Positions 14,538 to 22,774 of a stretch of 23,290 bases of DNA are shown one piece after another. The stretch covers positions 1 through 23,290 of the forward strand of contig JAYULM010000557.1 in the NCBI GenBank assembly GCA_043763605.1, written 5' to 3'. Under the pieces are notes generated by a model. It was not told the origin of the DNA, did not search any database, and saw only the letters and a list, made by a program, of their open reading frames with translations. Each line of letters opens with the position of its first letter. The first letter of the stretch is position 1. This stretch comes from JACMIU01 sp043763605 (GTDB lineage Bacteria > Armatimonadota > Armatimonadia > Armatimonadales > Armatimonadaceae). Both the position numbers and the translations under genes were made by a program.

Positions 14538-15791
14538 TCACCGTGGTGCTGTTTGGTATGACAGCGGAATCGCGTCAACGTTACCGAAAATCCAGCCCTT
14601 AAAATCACCGGTTCGGTCGGGTAGGTTAGAAGAATATTCGAAGACCGGCTCTACGTTGCGGCTGAGTCCGGCATCACGGACTGCGGCGAGCACATCGAGC
14701 CGGATGGCGTTCTGGATCGCGGCGCGCTCGGTAGCGAGGCGACCCGATAGCGCGTCTGTGGCCGGAACAGGGGAGCGGACCGGCGAAACCGGGGGAAGCG
14801 AGGGCGTGTCCCGATTCGCTATCTGCCGGACAGCCACGCGGGTGTATTGCTCGGTGCGTTGGATGTTCTGAAGCAGGGCGAGCAGTTCGCGGCGGATGCG
14901 TGCCAGTTCCGTCCGGCTCGGGTCACGGTCCGGAATCAGAGCGAGTTGTTCCTCCACCCAGATGGCACTGTCGGAACGGATGGTCGCGATGGCGTCGGCG
15001 ATCACTGCATTGTTAAAGAGCGTATCGCGTTCGTTCGTGGCGCGAATCTGAGCCAGTTTCGCCTCCAGATCACGCAACAATTTCGTCAGGCGGGCTTCGT
15101 CACTGGTATAGAACGGTTCCTCCGTGGCGGGCGGGGGGGTCTTCTCCCGCTCGCGTAGCGTCGCGATCTGCTCTTCCAGTCGTTCCTCGCTGGGAAGATT
15201 CGTCCCGGGGTCACGCGCTACGGAGATGATGTTGTTGTTGCTCAGATTGAGCCGGGCGGCGTTTCGCTTAATACGTAGCGCACTCGATTCCGTCGAACGT
15301 CCGGCGATGGCGAGCCGCGTCTCGTTCTCGATCTCTGCGCGCGCCTGCGCCTCGCGCTCCGCGCTCCGTGCCCGCGCGATTCCTTCGAGCACGGCGCGTT
15401 TCTCCTCCGCGATCCGCTCGCTCGTATTGCGCAAGGATGTAATGTAGCGCGCGAGCGTCACTTCGGCGTTCCGCCGTAGGGCGGCGCGGGCGGCTATGGT
15501 GCGGCGTCCGTCGCTCAAATTTCCGACATTCCCCGCAAGGACGGGGGAGAACACGGAGTCTTCAATGCGGATCGTGCCCGGTATAGTCGCTGTCCGATTT
15601 AGCCGTCGCTCGGCTGCGTCCAGTTCCCGCAGGGACGGGGTCATCGGGTGCGCGTCCATCAGAGCTTGCAACCGGACATAGGCGCGGCCTGGTTTGGGAA
15701 GAGGCTTCGCGGCGCGCGGTGCCGCACACCCGACGGAAAGTGCAGCGGCGGCGCAAAAGTACGCCGCCGCGCCGGCTACGCGGAGAATCAT
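14538..15791 (-). CDS. Coiled-coil lipoprotein of unknown function in the bam-lpx locus
   Basis: Not recognised as a named family. A 417-residue protein starts with a lipoprotein signal peptide: a hydrophobic stretch and the lipobox LSVGC with Cys22. The rest is highly charged and Arg/Glu/Ala-rich with long predicted coiled-coil stretches (about 75-200 and 220-330) and a Pro/Ser/Thr-rich linker near 335-360. It lies 13 bases after ompH on the same strand and before lpxD. This places it among factors for outer-membrane protein and lipid A assembly, so a periplasmic scaffold or Bam accessory lipoprotein is a reasonable guess, but only from context. The start at 15791 was chosen because the lipobox then fits a normal signal length; an ATG at 15833 would overlap ompH by 29 bases. 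It could also be an envelope-spanning coiled-coil factor. Confidence 0.75.
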   Translation of the reverse strand: MILRVAGAAAYFCAAAALSVGCAAPRAAKPLPKPGRAYVRLQALMDAHPMTPSLRELDAAERRLNRTATIPGTIRIEDSVFSPVLAGNVGNLSDGRRTIAARAALRRNAEVTLARYITSLRNTSERIAEEKRAVLEGIARARSAEREAQARAEIENETRLAIAGRSTESSALRIKRNAARLNLSNNNIISVARDPGTNLPSEERLEEQIATLREREKTPPPATEEPFYTSDEARLTKLLRDLEAKLAQIRATNERDTLFNNAVIADAIATIRSDSAIWVEEQLALIPDRDPSRTELARIRRELLALLQNIQRTEQYTRVAVRQIANRDTPSLPPVSPVRSPVPATDALSGRLATERAAIQNAIRLDVLAAVRDAGLSRNVEPVFEYSSNLPDRTGDFKGWIFGNVDAIPLSYQTAPR

Positions 15792-15804
15792 GATTCCGCC
15801 CGCA

Positions 15805-16479
15805 CTATTTGTTGACTTCTTTAACCACATCATCGGTTATATCGACCGTCGCGTAGATCGCTATATCGCCCGTGAAAACCACCGATAGCCCTTTCGCCTT
15901 TGCGACTTTCGCTACCGCGACACGCACCACCCCGAGTGCCTTCTGCTCCGCGTCGCGCGCCTTCTCCTGAAGTTTCGCGCTGAGGGCACGGTTCAACTGT
16001 TGTAGCGAGGCTCCGCCCTTCTCGAACGTGTCGTTCAGCAGCGTAAACCGTGCTGTCTGGGCGTCGTCCGGCTTGGGTGTGTTTTGCAGGGTGGTCATTT
16101 CACGCTTTTGTTGATCACCCTTTTCCTCTAACTGGCTGATCTTCTTCTGTTCGATCTCGGTCGGCTTGGCTTTTTCGTACAGTCCCGCGAGTTCCGTGAT
16201 TTCGGCGTCGGAGAGGAAGCGGGCAGAACCCTGCGCGAGCCGCTGGAGGATCGCCGTGTAGGAACGTTCGGTGGCTTGCAGTTCGCCCGCCACCACTGTG
16301 CGGGACTTCGAGTCGTTCAAAACCTTGTTGACATCCACCACGCCGAACTGCGCGGTGTCGGCAACAACGGCGGCACTCGCCGACTGGGCGGGGAGAAATA
16401 TGCCCGTGAGCAAGCCAGCCGTGATCGCGGCGGCGGGGAACAGAAATGTGAGACGGGAAAATACTTTAACCAAAAACAT
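15805..16479 (-). CDS. OmpH/Skp family periplasmic chaperone
   Basis: A 224-residue exported protein with a signal peptide (about 1-36, ending SASAA), a beta strand start FGVVDVNKVLNDS typical of Skp/OmpH (the usual VDVQKVL-type opening), a long charged coiled-coil arm (about 70-160), and a closing strand segment LSVVFTGDIAIYATVDITDD that completes the body domain. Skp-type chaperones hold unfolded outer-membrane proteins in the periplasm. AAGGAG precedes the ATG at 16479. It lies 18 bases after bamA, the standard genomic neighbour, and 13 bases before the unknown lipoprotein. The sequence is diverged, but order and fold pattern agree. Confidence 0.88.
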   Translation of the reverse strand: MFLVKVFSRLTFLFPAAAITAGLLTGIFLPAQSASAAVVADTAQFGVVDVNKVLNDSKSRTVVAGELQATERSYTAILQRLAQGSARFLSDAEITELAGLYEKAKPTEIEQKKISQLEEKGDQQKREMTTLQNTPKPDDAQTARFTLLNDTFEKGGASLQQLNRALSAKLQEKARDAEQKALGVVRVAVAKVAKAKGLSVVFTGDIAIYATVDITDDVVKEVNK

Positions 16480-16497
16480 AACTCCTTGAAGGCGGAT

Positions 16498-18417
16498 TTA
16501 GAACGCCTGACCAATCGAAAAGTGGGTGCGGTTCGTTTCGCCGATTCCGTAGTCCAGCCGCACCGGACCGACGGGGGTTTTCACGCGTACGCCGAAACCA
16601 AACCCGACGCGGGGTGCGAAACTGCCGTGTTGCTCGAAACCGGCGATGTTCTCGCGGTTGAAACCGTTCGCGCCCCACGCGTCCCCGACGTCTACGAAAA
16701 ACACGCCGTTCAACGTTCCTGATTTGCGGTCGAGCGGGAAGCGAACCTCGCTCGACAGCAGGAACGAGTTGTTACCCCAGAACCGGTCGTCGTTGTAGCC
16801 GCGCAGGTTGTCCGCACCGCCCATGAAATATTGTTCGGCAAAGCCGATATTTCCCGTAGATGTACCCAACAGGAGGCGCGATGCGAACACGGATTTCGGT
16901 TTTTTCAGGTCGGTCAGGTCGCGCTTCTTGCCGTCGAGCGGGTAATAGAAACGCAGATCGATGTTGCTCTTGGTGAACGCGCCGCTTTGATTCCGTGTTT
17001 CCACGATGGCGCGCGGTACGTTCGGCGTGGTCGCGTCGTCCACGTAGAGCGGATTCGAGCGCGGGTCCTGGTAGTCGTATTTCCCCGCGCCAAACTCCAG
17101 GGCGGGAGAAATATACAGCCCGCTCGCGGGGTCCTGCTCGTTGTCGCGGGTGTTGTTGACGCCGCGAAGCGTCACCGACGACACGTTGCCGCGCGACACC
17201 AGCGAACCGCGAATGTTGTCGATCTCGCTCGCGTTCAGTTGGTCGTAGTTGGCTTGCAGGTTGTTCGCTCGCACATTCTCGGCGCGGAACGATACGAAGG
17301 CTCGGCTGAAATCGGACAACGGCCGCGCTACAGTGACCGAACCACCCTGCCGCTCCTCGTAATATTGTTCGTCGTTCGTACCCGAAGTCAGGTTGCTCGA
17401 AAGGGCACGGTTGAACCGGAACGCGAAGCGGTTATACAGGTTCGCCGATAGAGACGTGTTACGCCGGTCGATCCACGGCTCGGTAAAGCCGATGTCGAAC
17501 TGGTTGCGTGACGAGATACCGCCCACCGTCCATGACAGGTTCAGCGTCTGCCCGCGTCCCTGGAAGTTGTTCTCGTTGAGAGACAGAGTCCCGGTGAGCC
17601 GTTGCCGGACCGAGTAGCCGACCGACACGCCGACCTGTCCGGTGCGCTGTTCCTGAACGGGGACCACGAGGCGGACCTGTCCCAGATCGCTACCGTCCTC
17701 GCCGCGCCAGCCCTCGACGTTCGCGAACAGCCCGAGGTTGTAGATGCGTTGCAGGTCGCGTTGGATCGTATTTCGGTTGAACGGTTGCCCGACTTTGGTA
17801 CGCATTTCGCGTGTGACGACGCTGGGGCGTGTTTTTTTGATCCCCTCGATTTCGATAGATTCTACGACGGTTTCCAGGATCGGGATCGTCAGTGTGCCGG
17901 TTTTCGGGTCGATCCCGACCTCGTTGGTCACGAGGGCGGCGAACCCGCGCTGCTGGTACTCCTGCTGGATGCGCAAAAGGTCTTGATCGAGTGTGACTGC
18001 GTTTAAGACGGTGTCGGGGGTGGTTTGCAGTTTCGGCAACAAATCCTTCGTTTTAATGGACTTGTTGCCGGTCAGGACGACCAGTTTGACGATGGGGTTT
18101 TCCACGACCTCGAAAATCACACGAAGGCGACCGTCGGCGGCGATTTCCGTGCGTCCGAATACCGAGGCGTACAAGCCGATCTCCCGGATTCGTTGGCGCG
18201 CTTCGGTGAACGCGGTGGAAGTGAACGGGCTACCATCCTTGATACCTGCGCCGGATGCGGCGGCGCGAGCCACCTGGGGTGCTGTGCGGACGGTGCCGCG
18301 AATCTCGACTTCAGCGACGGTCTGACCTTCCTGTGCGTTCGCGCTTGCGGCGCAGAAAAAAGCAGGCAGAACGAGGGCGATAACGGCAGACGTGCCGAAA
18401 CGAAAACGGTCGAACAT
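16498..18417 (-). CDS. bamA: Outer membrane protein assembly factor BamA
   Basis: A 639-residue BamA-family protein with a signal peptide (about 1-29), three POTRA domains (about 32-107, 108-185, 186-262) and a C-terminal beta-barrel (about 263-639). GGADNLRGY (from about 533) is the conserved loop-6 V/LRGY/F motif, and the chain ends in phenylalanine (THFSIGQAF) as a beta-signal should. Three POTRAs rather than the five of E. coli BamA suggest a shorter, Omp85-type version. It inserts barrel proteins into the outer membrane. The start at 18417 was chosen because a signal peptide follows directly; a GTG at 18477 would add an unlikely N-terminus. ompH starts 18 bases after its stop, and the ECF sigma gene ends 91 bases upstream. 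Confidence 0.94.
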   Translation of the reverse strand: MFDRFRFGTSAVIALVLPAFFCAASANAQEGQTVAEVEIRGTVRTAPQVARAAASGAGIKDGSPFTSTAFTEARQRIREIGLYASVFGRTEIAADGRLRVIFEVVENPIVKLVVLTGNKSIKTKDLLPKLQTTPDTVLNAVTLDQDLLRIQQEYQQRGFAALVTNEVGIDPKTGTLTIPILETVVESIEIEGIKKTRPSVVTREMRTKVGQPFNRNTIQRDLQRIYNLGLFANVEGWRGEDGSDLGQVRLVVPVQEQRTGQVGVSVGYSVRQRLTGTLSLNENNFQGRGQTLNLSWTVGGISSRNQFDIGFTEPWIDRRNTSLSANLYNRFAFRFNRALSSNLTSGTNDEQYYEERQGGSVTVARPLSDFSRAFVSFRAENVRANNLQANYDQLNASEIDNIRGSLVSRGNVSSVTLRGVNNTRDNEQDPASGLYISPALEFGAGKYDYQDPRSNPLYVDDATTPNVPRAIVETRNQSGAFTKSNIDLRFYYPLDGKKRDLTDLKKPKSVFASRLLLGTSTGNIGFAEQYFMGGADNLRGYNDDRFWGNNSFLLSSEVRFPLDRKSGTLNGVFFVDVGDAWGANGFNRENIAGFEQHGSFAPRVGFGFGVRVKTPVGPVRLDYGIGETNRTHFSIGQAF

Positions 18418-18437
18418 CAGTGGTGCTAAATCTCCGG

Positions 18438-18463
18438 GACGAATGAAAGGCGGGGGAATTTCC
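18438..18463 (-). promoter_or_regulatory. Candidate ECF-sigma-type promoter of bamA
   Basis: On the minus strand, GGAAATT (18457-18463) and CGTC (18438-18441) are separated by 15 bases. This is close to the GGAAC-type -35 and CGTC-type -10 used by many ECF sigma factors, and lies 20 bases upstream of the bamA ATG and just downstream of the ECF sigma gene. One -35 mismatch and no experimental support; tentative. Confidence 0.35.
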
Positions 18464-18508
18464 GCGCCCTGCCGCACACGTATATTTTGCTTGCGGCAGG
18501 TGTTATGA

Positions 18509-19234
18509 CTACAGACCGCGGTAATAGGGTTCGAGTTTTTGTCGGACCATATTGCGCGCGCGGTGCAGGCGCGTTTTGACCGCCGGTACGGTAAGTTCGG
18601 TCACGCGGGCGATCTCGTCGTACGAAAGGTCGTCCACTTCGGCGAGTACGAACACGACTTTATAGTCCGGTTTCAGGGATTCCACGGCGCGGTGGAGTCG
18701 CGCGGCGAACTCTTTGTCCATGAGTGCCTGTTCGGGAACGTTTCGCCAGTCGGCGACCTCGCGCCCCAGTTCGCCGGAATCGGTCTCGATGCCGTCGTCC
18801 AGGCTTACCGGTTCGCGCTCGCGCTGTCGGTCGCGCTGTTTGAAGCGGTTCTTGCAGTTGTTGACGGCGATCTGGTGCAACCAGGTCGAAACGCGGGCGT
18901 CGCCCCGGAAGCGATCCCAGGCACGGTAGGCGTTCACGAATGTTTCCACCGTCAGGTCTTCCGCGTCGTCATGGTCGCCGATGATGCGCAGAATAAGGTT
19001 GTATATCTTCGGCTGATACTTTTTGTGTATCTGCTCGAAGGTCAGTTTACGGTCGTCGTCTATCGCGGTCGGCGCGGATCGCTCCCGCGTCGTGGGAGAC
19101 GGCATCGCCGCTACGGACGGCTCATCCACGCTTGTTTGTCCTCCCGGGGTCGGCGGAACTTCGCGATTCTGCTTGGGTGGGGGGGGCGAACCGGCGGCAG
19201 GTCGTGTGGGCGGGGCAAGAGCAGACGGTTTCAT
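18509..19234 (-). CDS. ECF-type RNA polymerase sigma factor
   Basis: An extracytoplasmic-function sigma factor of about 241 residues. Region 2 (about 66-135) shows KIYNLILRIIGDHDDAEDLT then VETFVNAYRAWDRFRGDARV and STWLHQIAVNNCKNRF, the core-binding and -10 recognition parts. Region 4 (about 174-236) shows ALMDKEFAARLHRAVESL, LSYDEIARVTELTVPAVKTR and LHRARNMVRQKL, a helix-turn-helix. The first 65 residues are Pro/Ser/Thr-rich and look disordered. The start is uncertain: the frame stays open to 19519, with ATGs also at 19450, 19345 and 19105, and no clear ribosome site at any. No anti-sigma gene is next to it. It is immediately upstream of bamA on the same strand, so control of the envelope cluster is the likely job (inference). 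Confidence 0.88.
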   Translation of the reverse strand: MKPSALAPPTRPAAGSPPPPKQNREVPPTPGGQTSVDEPSVAAMPSPTTRERSAPTAIDDDRKLTFEQIHKKYQPKIYNLILRIIGDHDDAEDLTVETFVNAYRAWDRFRGDARVSTWLHQIAVNNCKNRFKQRDRQREREPVSLDDGIETDSGELGREVADWRNVPEQALMDKEFAARLHRAVESLKPDYKVVFVLAEVDDLSYDEIARVTELTVPAVKTRLHRARNMVRQKLEPYYRGL

Positions 19235-19598
19235 GAACGACAGGACGCGCCCGGGGCGCGGTGCGGCGACCGCCGCACAAAGCGAACCCCAGATGCTGGT
19301 GAAGGGAGAATCCTCCCGCGTGATTATCGCTGTCGCTGCCCCCATTGTTGGTTTGCTCGCGCTTCTTTCTCGCCGCGCGGATTCCGATAGCCGTTTTTCG
19401 CATGTGAAACGGGCGGAAATCCTTCCGGCGTATCCCTTCGGTAGACGCATTCCGACCGGGGAAGTTTCAGTTTCCCCGCTAAAGTTTAACCCATCTTTCG
19501 CGGTTTGTCCAATAATCATGGAAATAGCTGGTAGAGATACGTGAGATCGGCGGCGGATGTGACAGAAGTGTGGGATTTTTAGGTATCATAAGCCCGGC
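19235..19598. other. Divergent non-coding region between the sigma and acyltransferase genes
   Basis: About 360 bases if the sigma factor starts at 19234. A candidate sigma-gene promoter lies inside it on the minus strand: TTGGAC (19507-19512), 18 bases, TAAACT (19483-19488). Just downstream is a hairpin, CGGGGAA (19457-19463) with TTCCCCG (19472-19478). This would leave an untranslated leader of over 200 bases, or the real start is one of the upstream ATGs. On the plus strand TATCAT (19584-19589) lies nine bases before the TTG start of the acyltransferase gene. Nothing else was seen. Confidence 0.45.
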
Positions 19599-20732
19599 TT
19601 GGATATTCGCACCTTCACCGACTTCGACACATTCGCCGCCGCGCACCAATCCGACGTGCGGCGTCTCGTTGCTTCCTCACCCCGGGCGACCGTGTTCCAG
19701 ACGTGGGAATGGAACGCGGCGTGGTGGCGACACCGGGGCGGGCGCGGACGACGGTTCCTCGCGCTCTGTTTCGCCGAGGGAGCGCAGATGGTCGGCTTTG
19801 CCCTGATGTGGCGCGACCCGCTGACCAATGAGTTGCGCCCACTCGGCGACGGCGACGCGGATTACCTCGACGCCGTCGCGCACCCGGACCACGAACGCGC
19901 GGTGGCTCACGCCCTGCTCCAGTGGCTATCGGGCGGCGATGGGCGTCACTACCGTTTTGGCGTACGTCAGGCGCGACCAGGCGGGCTACTCTCGTCACAC
20001 CTCGTGCCCGCACAAGCGGGCATGCCGGACGCCGCTGTCGCTTCCGTGGGCGGGGAGGCGTGTCCCGTCGCACGCCTGCCGCTGACTTGGGACGAATACA
20101 CGCGTAGCCTCGGCAAGAAACGGCGCGCGAACATCGGCTATTACGAGCGGAACCTGCATAAGCATTTCGGACAGGTCGTGTACGCCCTTGCGGACGTCGA
20201 CACCATCGCCGAAGACACCGAGGCGTTCTTCGCGCTCCACCAGCGGCGGTGGAACGCGCGCTGGTTACCGGGGGCGTTCGCGAACGCGTCCGCGCGGCGG
20301 TTTCATTATGACATGGCGCAATCGCTCCTCGCGGGCGGGTTTCTGCGCCTGCACACGCTTACCCTTGACGGGCGCACCGAAGCCGCGCTTTACTGCTTCC
20401 ACAAGGGCGATACGACGTACTATTACCTCGGCGGTTTCGAGCCGGAACTCGCCCGCTTTTCGGTCGGTTCCGTGTTGACGGCGCGGGCGATCCGTCACGC
20501 CATCGAAGTGGACGGGGCGACCACGTTCGATTTCCTGCGCGGAAACGAATCGTATAAATATGCATGGGGAGCGACCGACGTTTACAATACCCATCTGCTC
20601 GCGGGGCGGCGGGGACTCGGCGTTCCACTGGCTTCGATAACAGCGCGGGCAACTTTAGCCGTGGAACTGGGTCTCAAACAGGGGATGCACGCGCGATTCG
20701 GCGGCGCGGGCGACAAAAAGAAGGACTCCTGA
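19599..20732 (+). CDS. BioF2/CelD-like (FemAB-type) acyltransferase
   Basis: A 377-residue protein of the GNAT-related BioF2-like acetyltransferase group (Acetyltransf_6, CelD/FemAB-like). Marks are FQTWEWNAAWWRH near the N-terminus, WDEYTRSLGKKRRANIGYYE (about 167-186), a segment with FFALHQRRWNARW, and the closing block TFDFLRGNESYKYAWGATD. Such enzymes act in exopolysaccharide or envelope modification; the donor and acceptor are unknown. It begins with a TTG codon at 19599, since no ATG lies near; a TATCAT box is only nine bases upstream, so the mRNA may be almost leaderless. The next gene begins three bases after its stop. It is the first of four plus-strand genes. Confidence 0.85.
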   Translation: MDIRTFTDFDTFAAAHQSDVRRLVASSPRATVFQTWEWNAAWWRHRGGRGRRFLALCFAEGAQMVGFALMWRDPLTNELRPLGDGDADYLDAVAHPDHERAVAHALLQWLSGGDGRHYRFGVRQARPGGLLSSHLVPAQAGMPDAAVASVGGEACPVARLPLTWDEYTRSLGKKRRANIGYYERNLHKHFGQVVYALADVDTIAEDTEAFFALHQRRWNARWLPGAFANASARRFHYDMAQSLLAGGFLRLHTLTLDGRTEAALYCFHKGDTTYYYLGGFEPELARFSVGSVLTARAIRHAIEVDGATTFDFLRGNESYKYAWGATDVYNTHLLAGRRGLGVPLASITARATLAVELGLKQGMHARFGGAGDKKKDS

Positions 20733-20735
20733 ATC

Positions 20736-21218
20736 ATGGGGAAGGCATTGGGGGCGGTCGCACGCTTCGTGCTTGCATTGTTTATCATCTTGCTCGTCGG
20801 GTACAACACCTACGAGATAGGGCGACTTCGCGCCGAGGTAGCGGAACTGCGCGGCGGAGCGAAATCCGGCGATGTCAATGTCGCGCGGGCGACTGGCTCC
20901 GGGATGTTCGAGCAACTCGCGGAGGCGCGGTCACACGCGGAGCGGGCTTCGACGTTACTGAAACAGAAGAAACTGTCCGAGGCGACGAAAGAGTTGCAGG
21001 CGGCATCCGATGCGGCGGCGCGGGCGAGCGGGAACGCGCAGGCGGGCACCCGGAACGCGGTCGCCGACGTGCAGGATTCGCTAACGAAACTGTCCCGCGA
21101 GACTGCGGCACTCTGGAAGCAAGCCGAGGGCATGACGAAAACAGCCAAAGAAAGCGGTGGCAAACAGCCGCCGTCCATAGACGAGAAAAAAAATGAAAAA
21201 CAGTCAAACCAGGAATAG
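20736..21218 (+). CDS. Small membrane-anchored coiled-coil protein, unknown
   Basis: Not recognised. A 160-residue protein with one N-terminal membrane segment (about 7-26, VARFVLALFIILLVGYNTY), then a coiled-coil start (LRAEVAELRGG) and a helical Ala/Glu/Lys-rich body (about 58-135) with LAEARSHAERASTLLKQKKL. The tail is charged and low in complexity. It is probably anchored in the inner membrane with the body outside the cytoplasm, but topology is inferred. GAAGGA precedes the ATG. It starts three bases after the acyltransferase stop and overlaps the M48 protease gene by 26 bases, so the three are likely co-translated. An A8 run at 21186-21193 lies at the end of the gene, at the M48 start. 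Confidence 0.75.
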   Translation: MGKALGAVARFVLALFIILLVGYNTYEIGRLRAEVAELRGGAKSGDVNVARATGSGMFEQLAEARSHAERASTLLKQKKLSEATKELQAASDAAARASGNAQAGTRNAVADVQDSLTKLSRETAALWKQAEGMTKTAKESGGKQPPSIDEKKNEKQSNQE

Positions 21219-21999
21219 TTGGATCACGAAAAATACGGCACGGGTCGGTGCCTCGTTCGCTACATTGTCGCTGTTAGGCGGCTCGTTCGTCGCCTCCACA
21301 GGTTGCAAAAGCCCGAACCTCGGGAGCGTCTTTTCGATGTCGAAGTCGCAGGAAGTGCAACTCGGTCAGGAGGCGTCGCAACAGGTCGAACGCGAAAACA
21401 AGATCGTCACCTCGGGCCCGAAGTACGAACAGTTGCAACGCGTCGCGGCGCGCATCCTCCCACTCGCCCGGAAAGACTATGACGTTCCGTTCTCGGTGAA
21501 ACTGATCGACAACAAGGAAATCAACGCGTTCGCACTTCCCGGCGGTCCGATCTATTTCTACTCGGGCTTGCTCGACCTCGCGTCCTCGGACGACGAAGTA
21601 GCATCGGTACTCGGGCATGAGGCGACACACGTCGTCAAGCGTCACTCCGTGAAACAGATGTCCGACGCGCAGGCGAAGGGTTTCCTCGCGCAACTCGCCC
21701 TCGGCAAGTCGAGTGATCTGGCACAGGCGGCAGCGGGAATCGTGCTCCAACTGGATCGCCTGAAATTCTCGCGAGGCGACGAGTCTCAGTCCGACGAAGT
21801 CGGGTTCAAGTATATGACTCAAGCCGGATACAACCCGGATGCGATGGCATCTTTCTTCCGTAAAATGGGCGCGAAAACTGGTAAGGGCGGCACCGAATGG
21901 TTGCAGTCGCACCCGATCACCGCGAATCGGGTCAAGGCAGCGGAGAAGCGCGCCAACGAATATCAGCAGGGACAGAGCGGTACGAACGCGGTAAAATAG
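21193..21999 (+). CDS. M48 family zinc metalloprotease, probable lipoprotein
   Basis: A 268-residue peptidase of the M48 (BepA/LoiP/Oma1-like) family. It has a signal segment with a relaxed lipobox at Cys38 (ASTGC), then NAFALPGGPIYFYSGLL (111-127), the zinc motif HEATH (142-146), the third-ligand block SRGDESQSDEVG with E202, and SHPITANRV (239-247), the usual SHP-x-RV mark. Such enzymes act on misfolded outer-membrane proteins or as envelope quality control. There is no TPR domain, so it is a short LoiP-like form. The start overlaps the preceding gene by 26 bases. Its role fits an envelope-focused neighbourhood, but it is not in the bamA cluster. Confidence 0.92.
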   Translation: MKNSQTRNSWITKNTARVGASFATLSLLGGSFVASTGCKSPNLGSVFSMSKSQEVQLGQEASQQVERENKIVTSGPKYEQLQRVAARILPLARKDYDVPFSVKLIDNKEINAFALPGGPIYFYSGLLDLASSDDEVASVLGHEATHVVKRHSVKQMSDAQAKGFLAQLALGKSSDLAQAAAGIVLQLDRLKFSRGDESQSDEVGFKYMTQAGYNPDAMASFFRKMGAKTGKGGTEWLQSHPITANRVKAAEKRANEYQQGQSGTNAVK

Positions 22000-22033
22000 C
22001 CGCAATGTCGAATACAGGAGCCATAGCGCGGGC

Positions 22034-22735
22034 GTGAGCGAGTCGCAGTCATCCGAACGGATGTCCGTTTGCGCCGTGGTCCCGGCGTACAACGAAGCCG
22101 GGCGTGTCGGTGTAGTCCTCGACACGCTCGCGTCCTCGCCGGAAATCGACGCCGTTCTCGTGGTGGACGACGGCTCGACGGATGATACGTTCGCCGTCGC
22201 ATCGTCGCACGGTGCCGCGCAGGGCAAACAGGCAAAGGTCAGCGTACTGCGTCAGCAACCCAATCGGGGAAAAGGTGCGGCGATGGTGCTCGGGGCGAAC
22301 CACGCGCACGATTTCGACGTGTTGCTTTTCTTCGACGCCGATCTGGTCGGACTTTCTCCCGCGCACGTTACGGACATCCTCGCGCCGGTAACGTCGGGGA
22401 AAGTAGTGATGGCACTCGGCGTATTTCGCGGTGGGCGCGGGGCAACTACGCTCGCACAGAAGATCGCCCCCAATATTTCCGGTCAGCGCGCCATCAAGCG
22501 CGATGTATTTCTTTCCGTCCCCGCCCTCGACACGTCCGGCTACGGCGTCGAACTCGCGATCACGAATCACATTCTTTCCAGCGGCTTGCCGATGACACAG
22601 GTGATTCTCAACGACGTGACGCACCCGATGAAGGAAGAAAAATTAGGGTTTCTGCCAGGCTTCTTCTCGCGGCTGAAAATGTACTACCAGATGTTGCCGC
22701 ATATTTTTCGTCGGTTCACCCAGAGACGACGGTGA
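22034..22735 (+). CDS. Family 2 glycosyltransferase
   Basis: A 233-residue GT2 (GT-A fold) enzyme. It has the N-terminal VVPAYNEAGRVG, the nucleotide-sugar motif VVDDGSTDDT (about 43-52), NRGKGAA (77-83) and the DxD-type metal site DADL (101-104), followed by a conserved acceptor region near SGYGVELAITNHIL. There is no membrane segment, so it is a short soluble or peripheral enzyme, as in dolichol-phosphate-mannose synthase-like or exopolysaccharide GT2 proteins; substrate unknown. The GTG at 22034 is used with CAGGAG 13 bases upstream; an ATG at 22061 is an alternative start. It is the last gene of the four-gene plus-strand run and converges on the ankyrin ORF. Confidence 0.85.
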   Translation: MSESQSSERMSVCAVVPAYNEAGRVGVVLDTLASSPEIDAVLVVDDGSTDDTFAVASSHGAAQGKQAKVSVLRQQPNRGKGAAMVLGANHAHDFDVLLFFDADLVGLSPAHVTDILAPVTSGKVVMALGVFRGGRGATTLAQKIAPNISGQRAIKRDVFLSVPALDTSGYGVELAITNHILSSGLPMTQVILNDVTHPMKEEKLGFLPGFFSRLKMYYQMLPHIFRRFTQRRR

Positions 22736-22774
22736 TTGCCGTTCAACGTCCCCCATGTTCGCGCAAAAACGTCA

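Noticed and set aside
20564..21196. 210-residue Arg/Gly-rich ORF over the coiled-coil gene
   Set aside because: Out-of-frame shadow spanning the end of the acyltransferase and the small membrane protein, which have proper starts and features.
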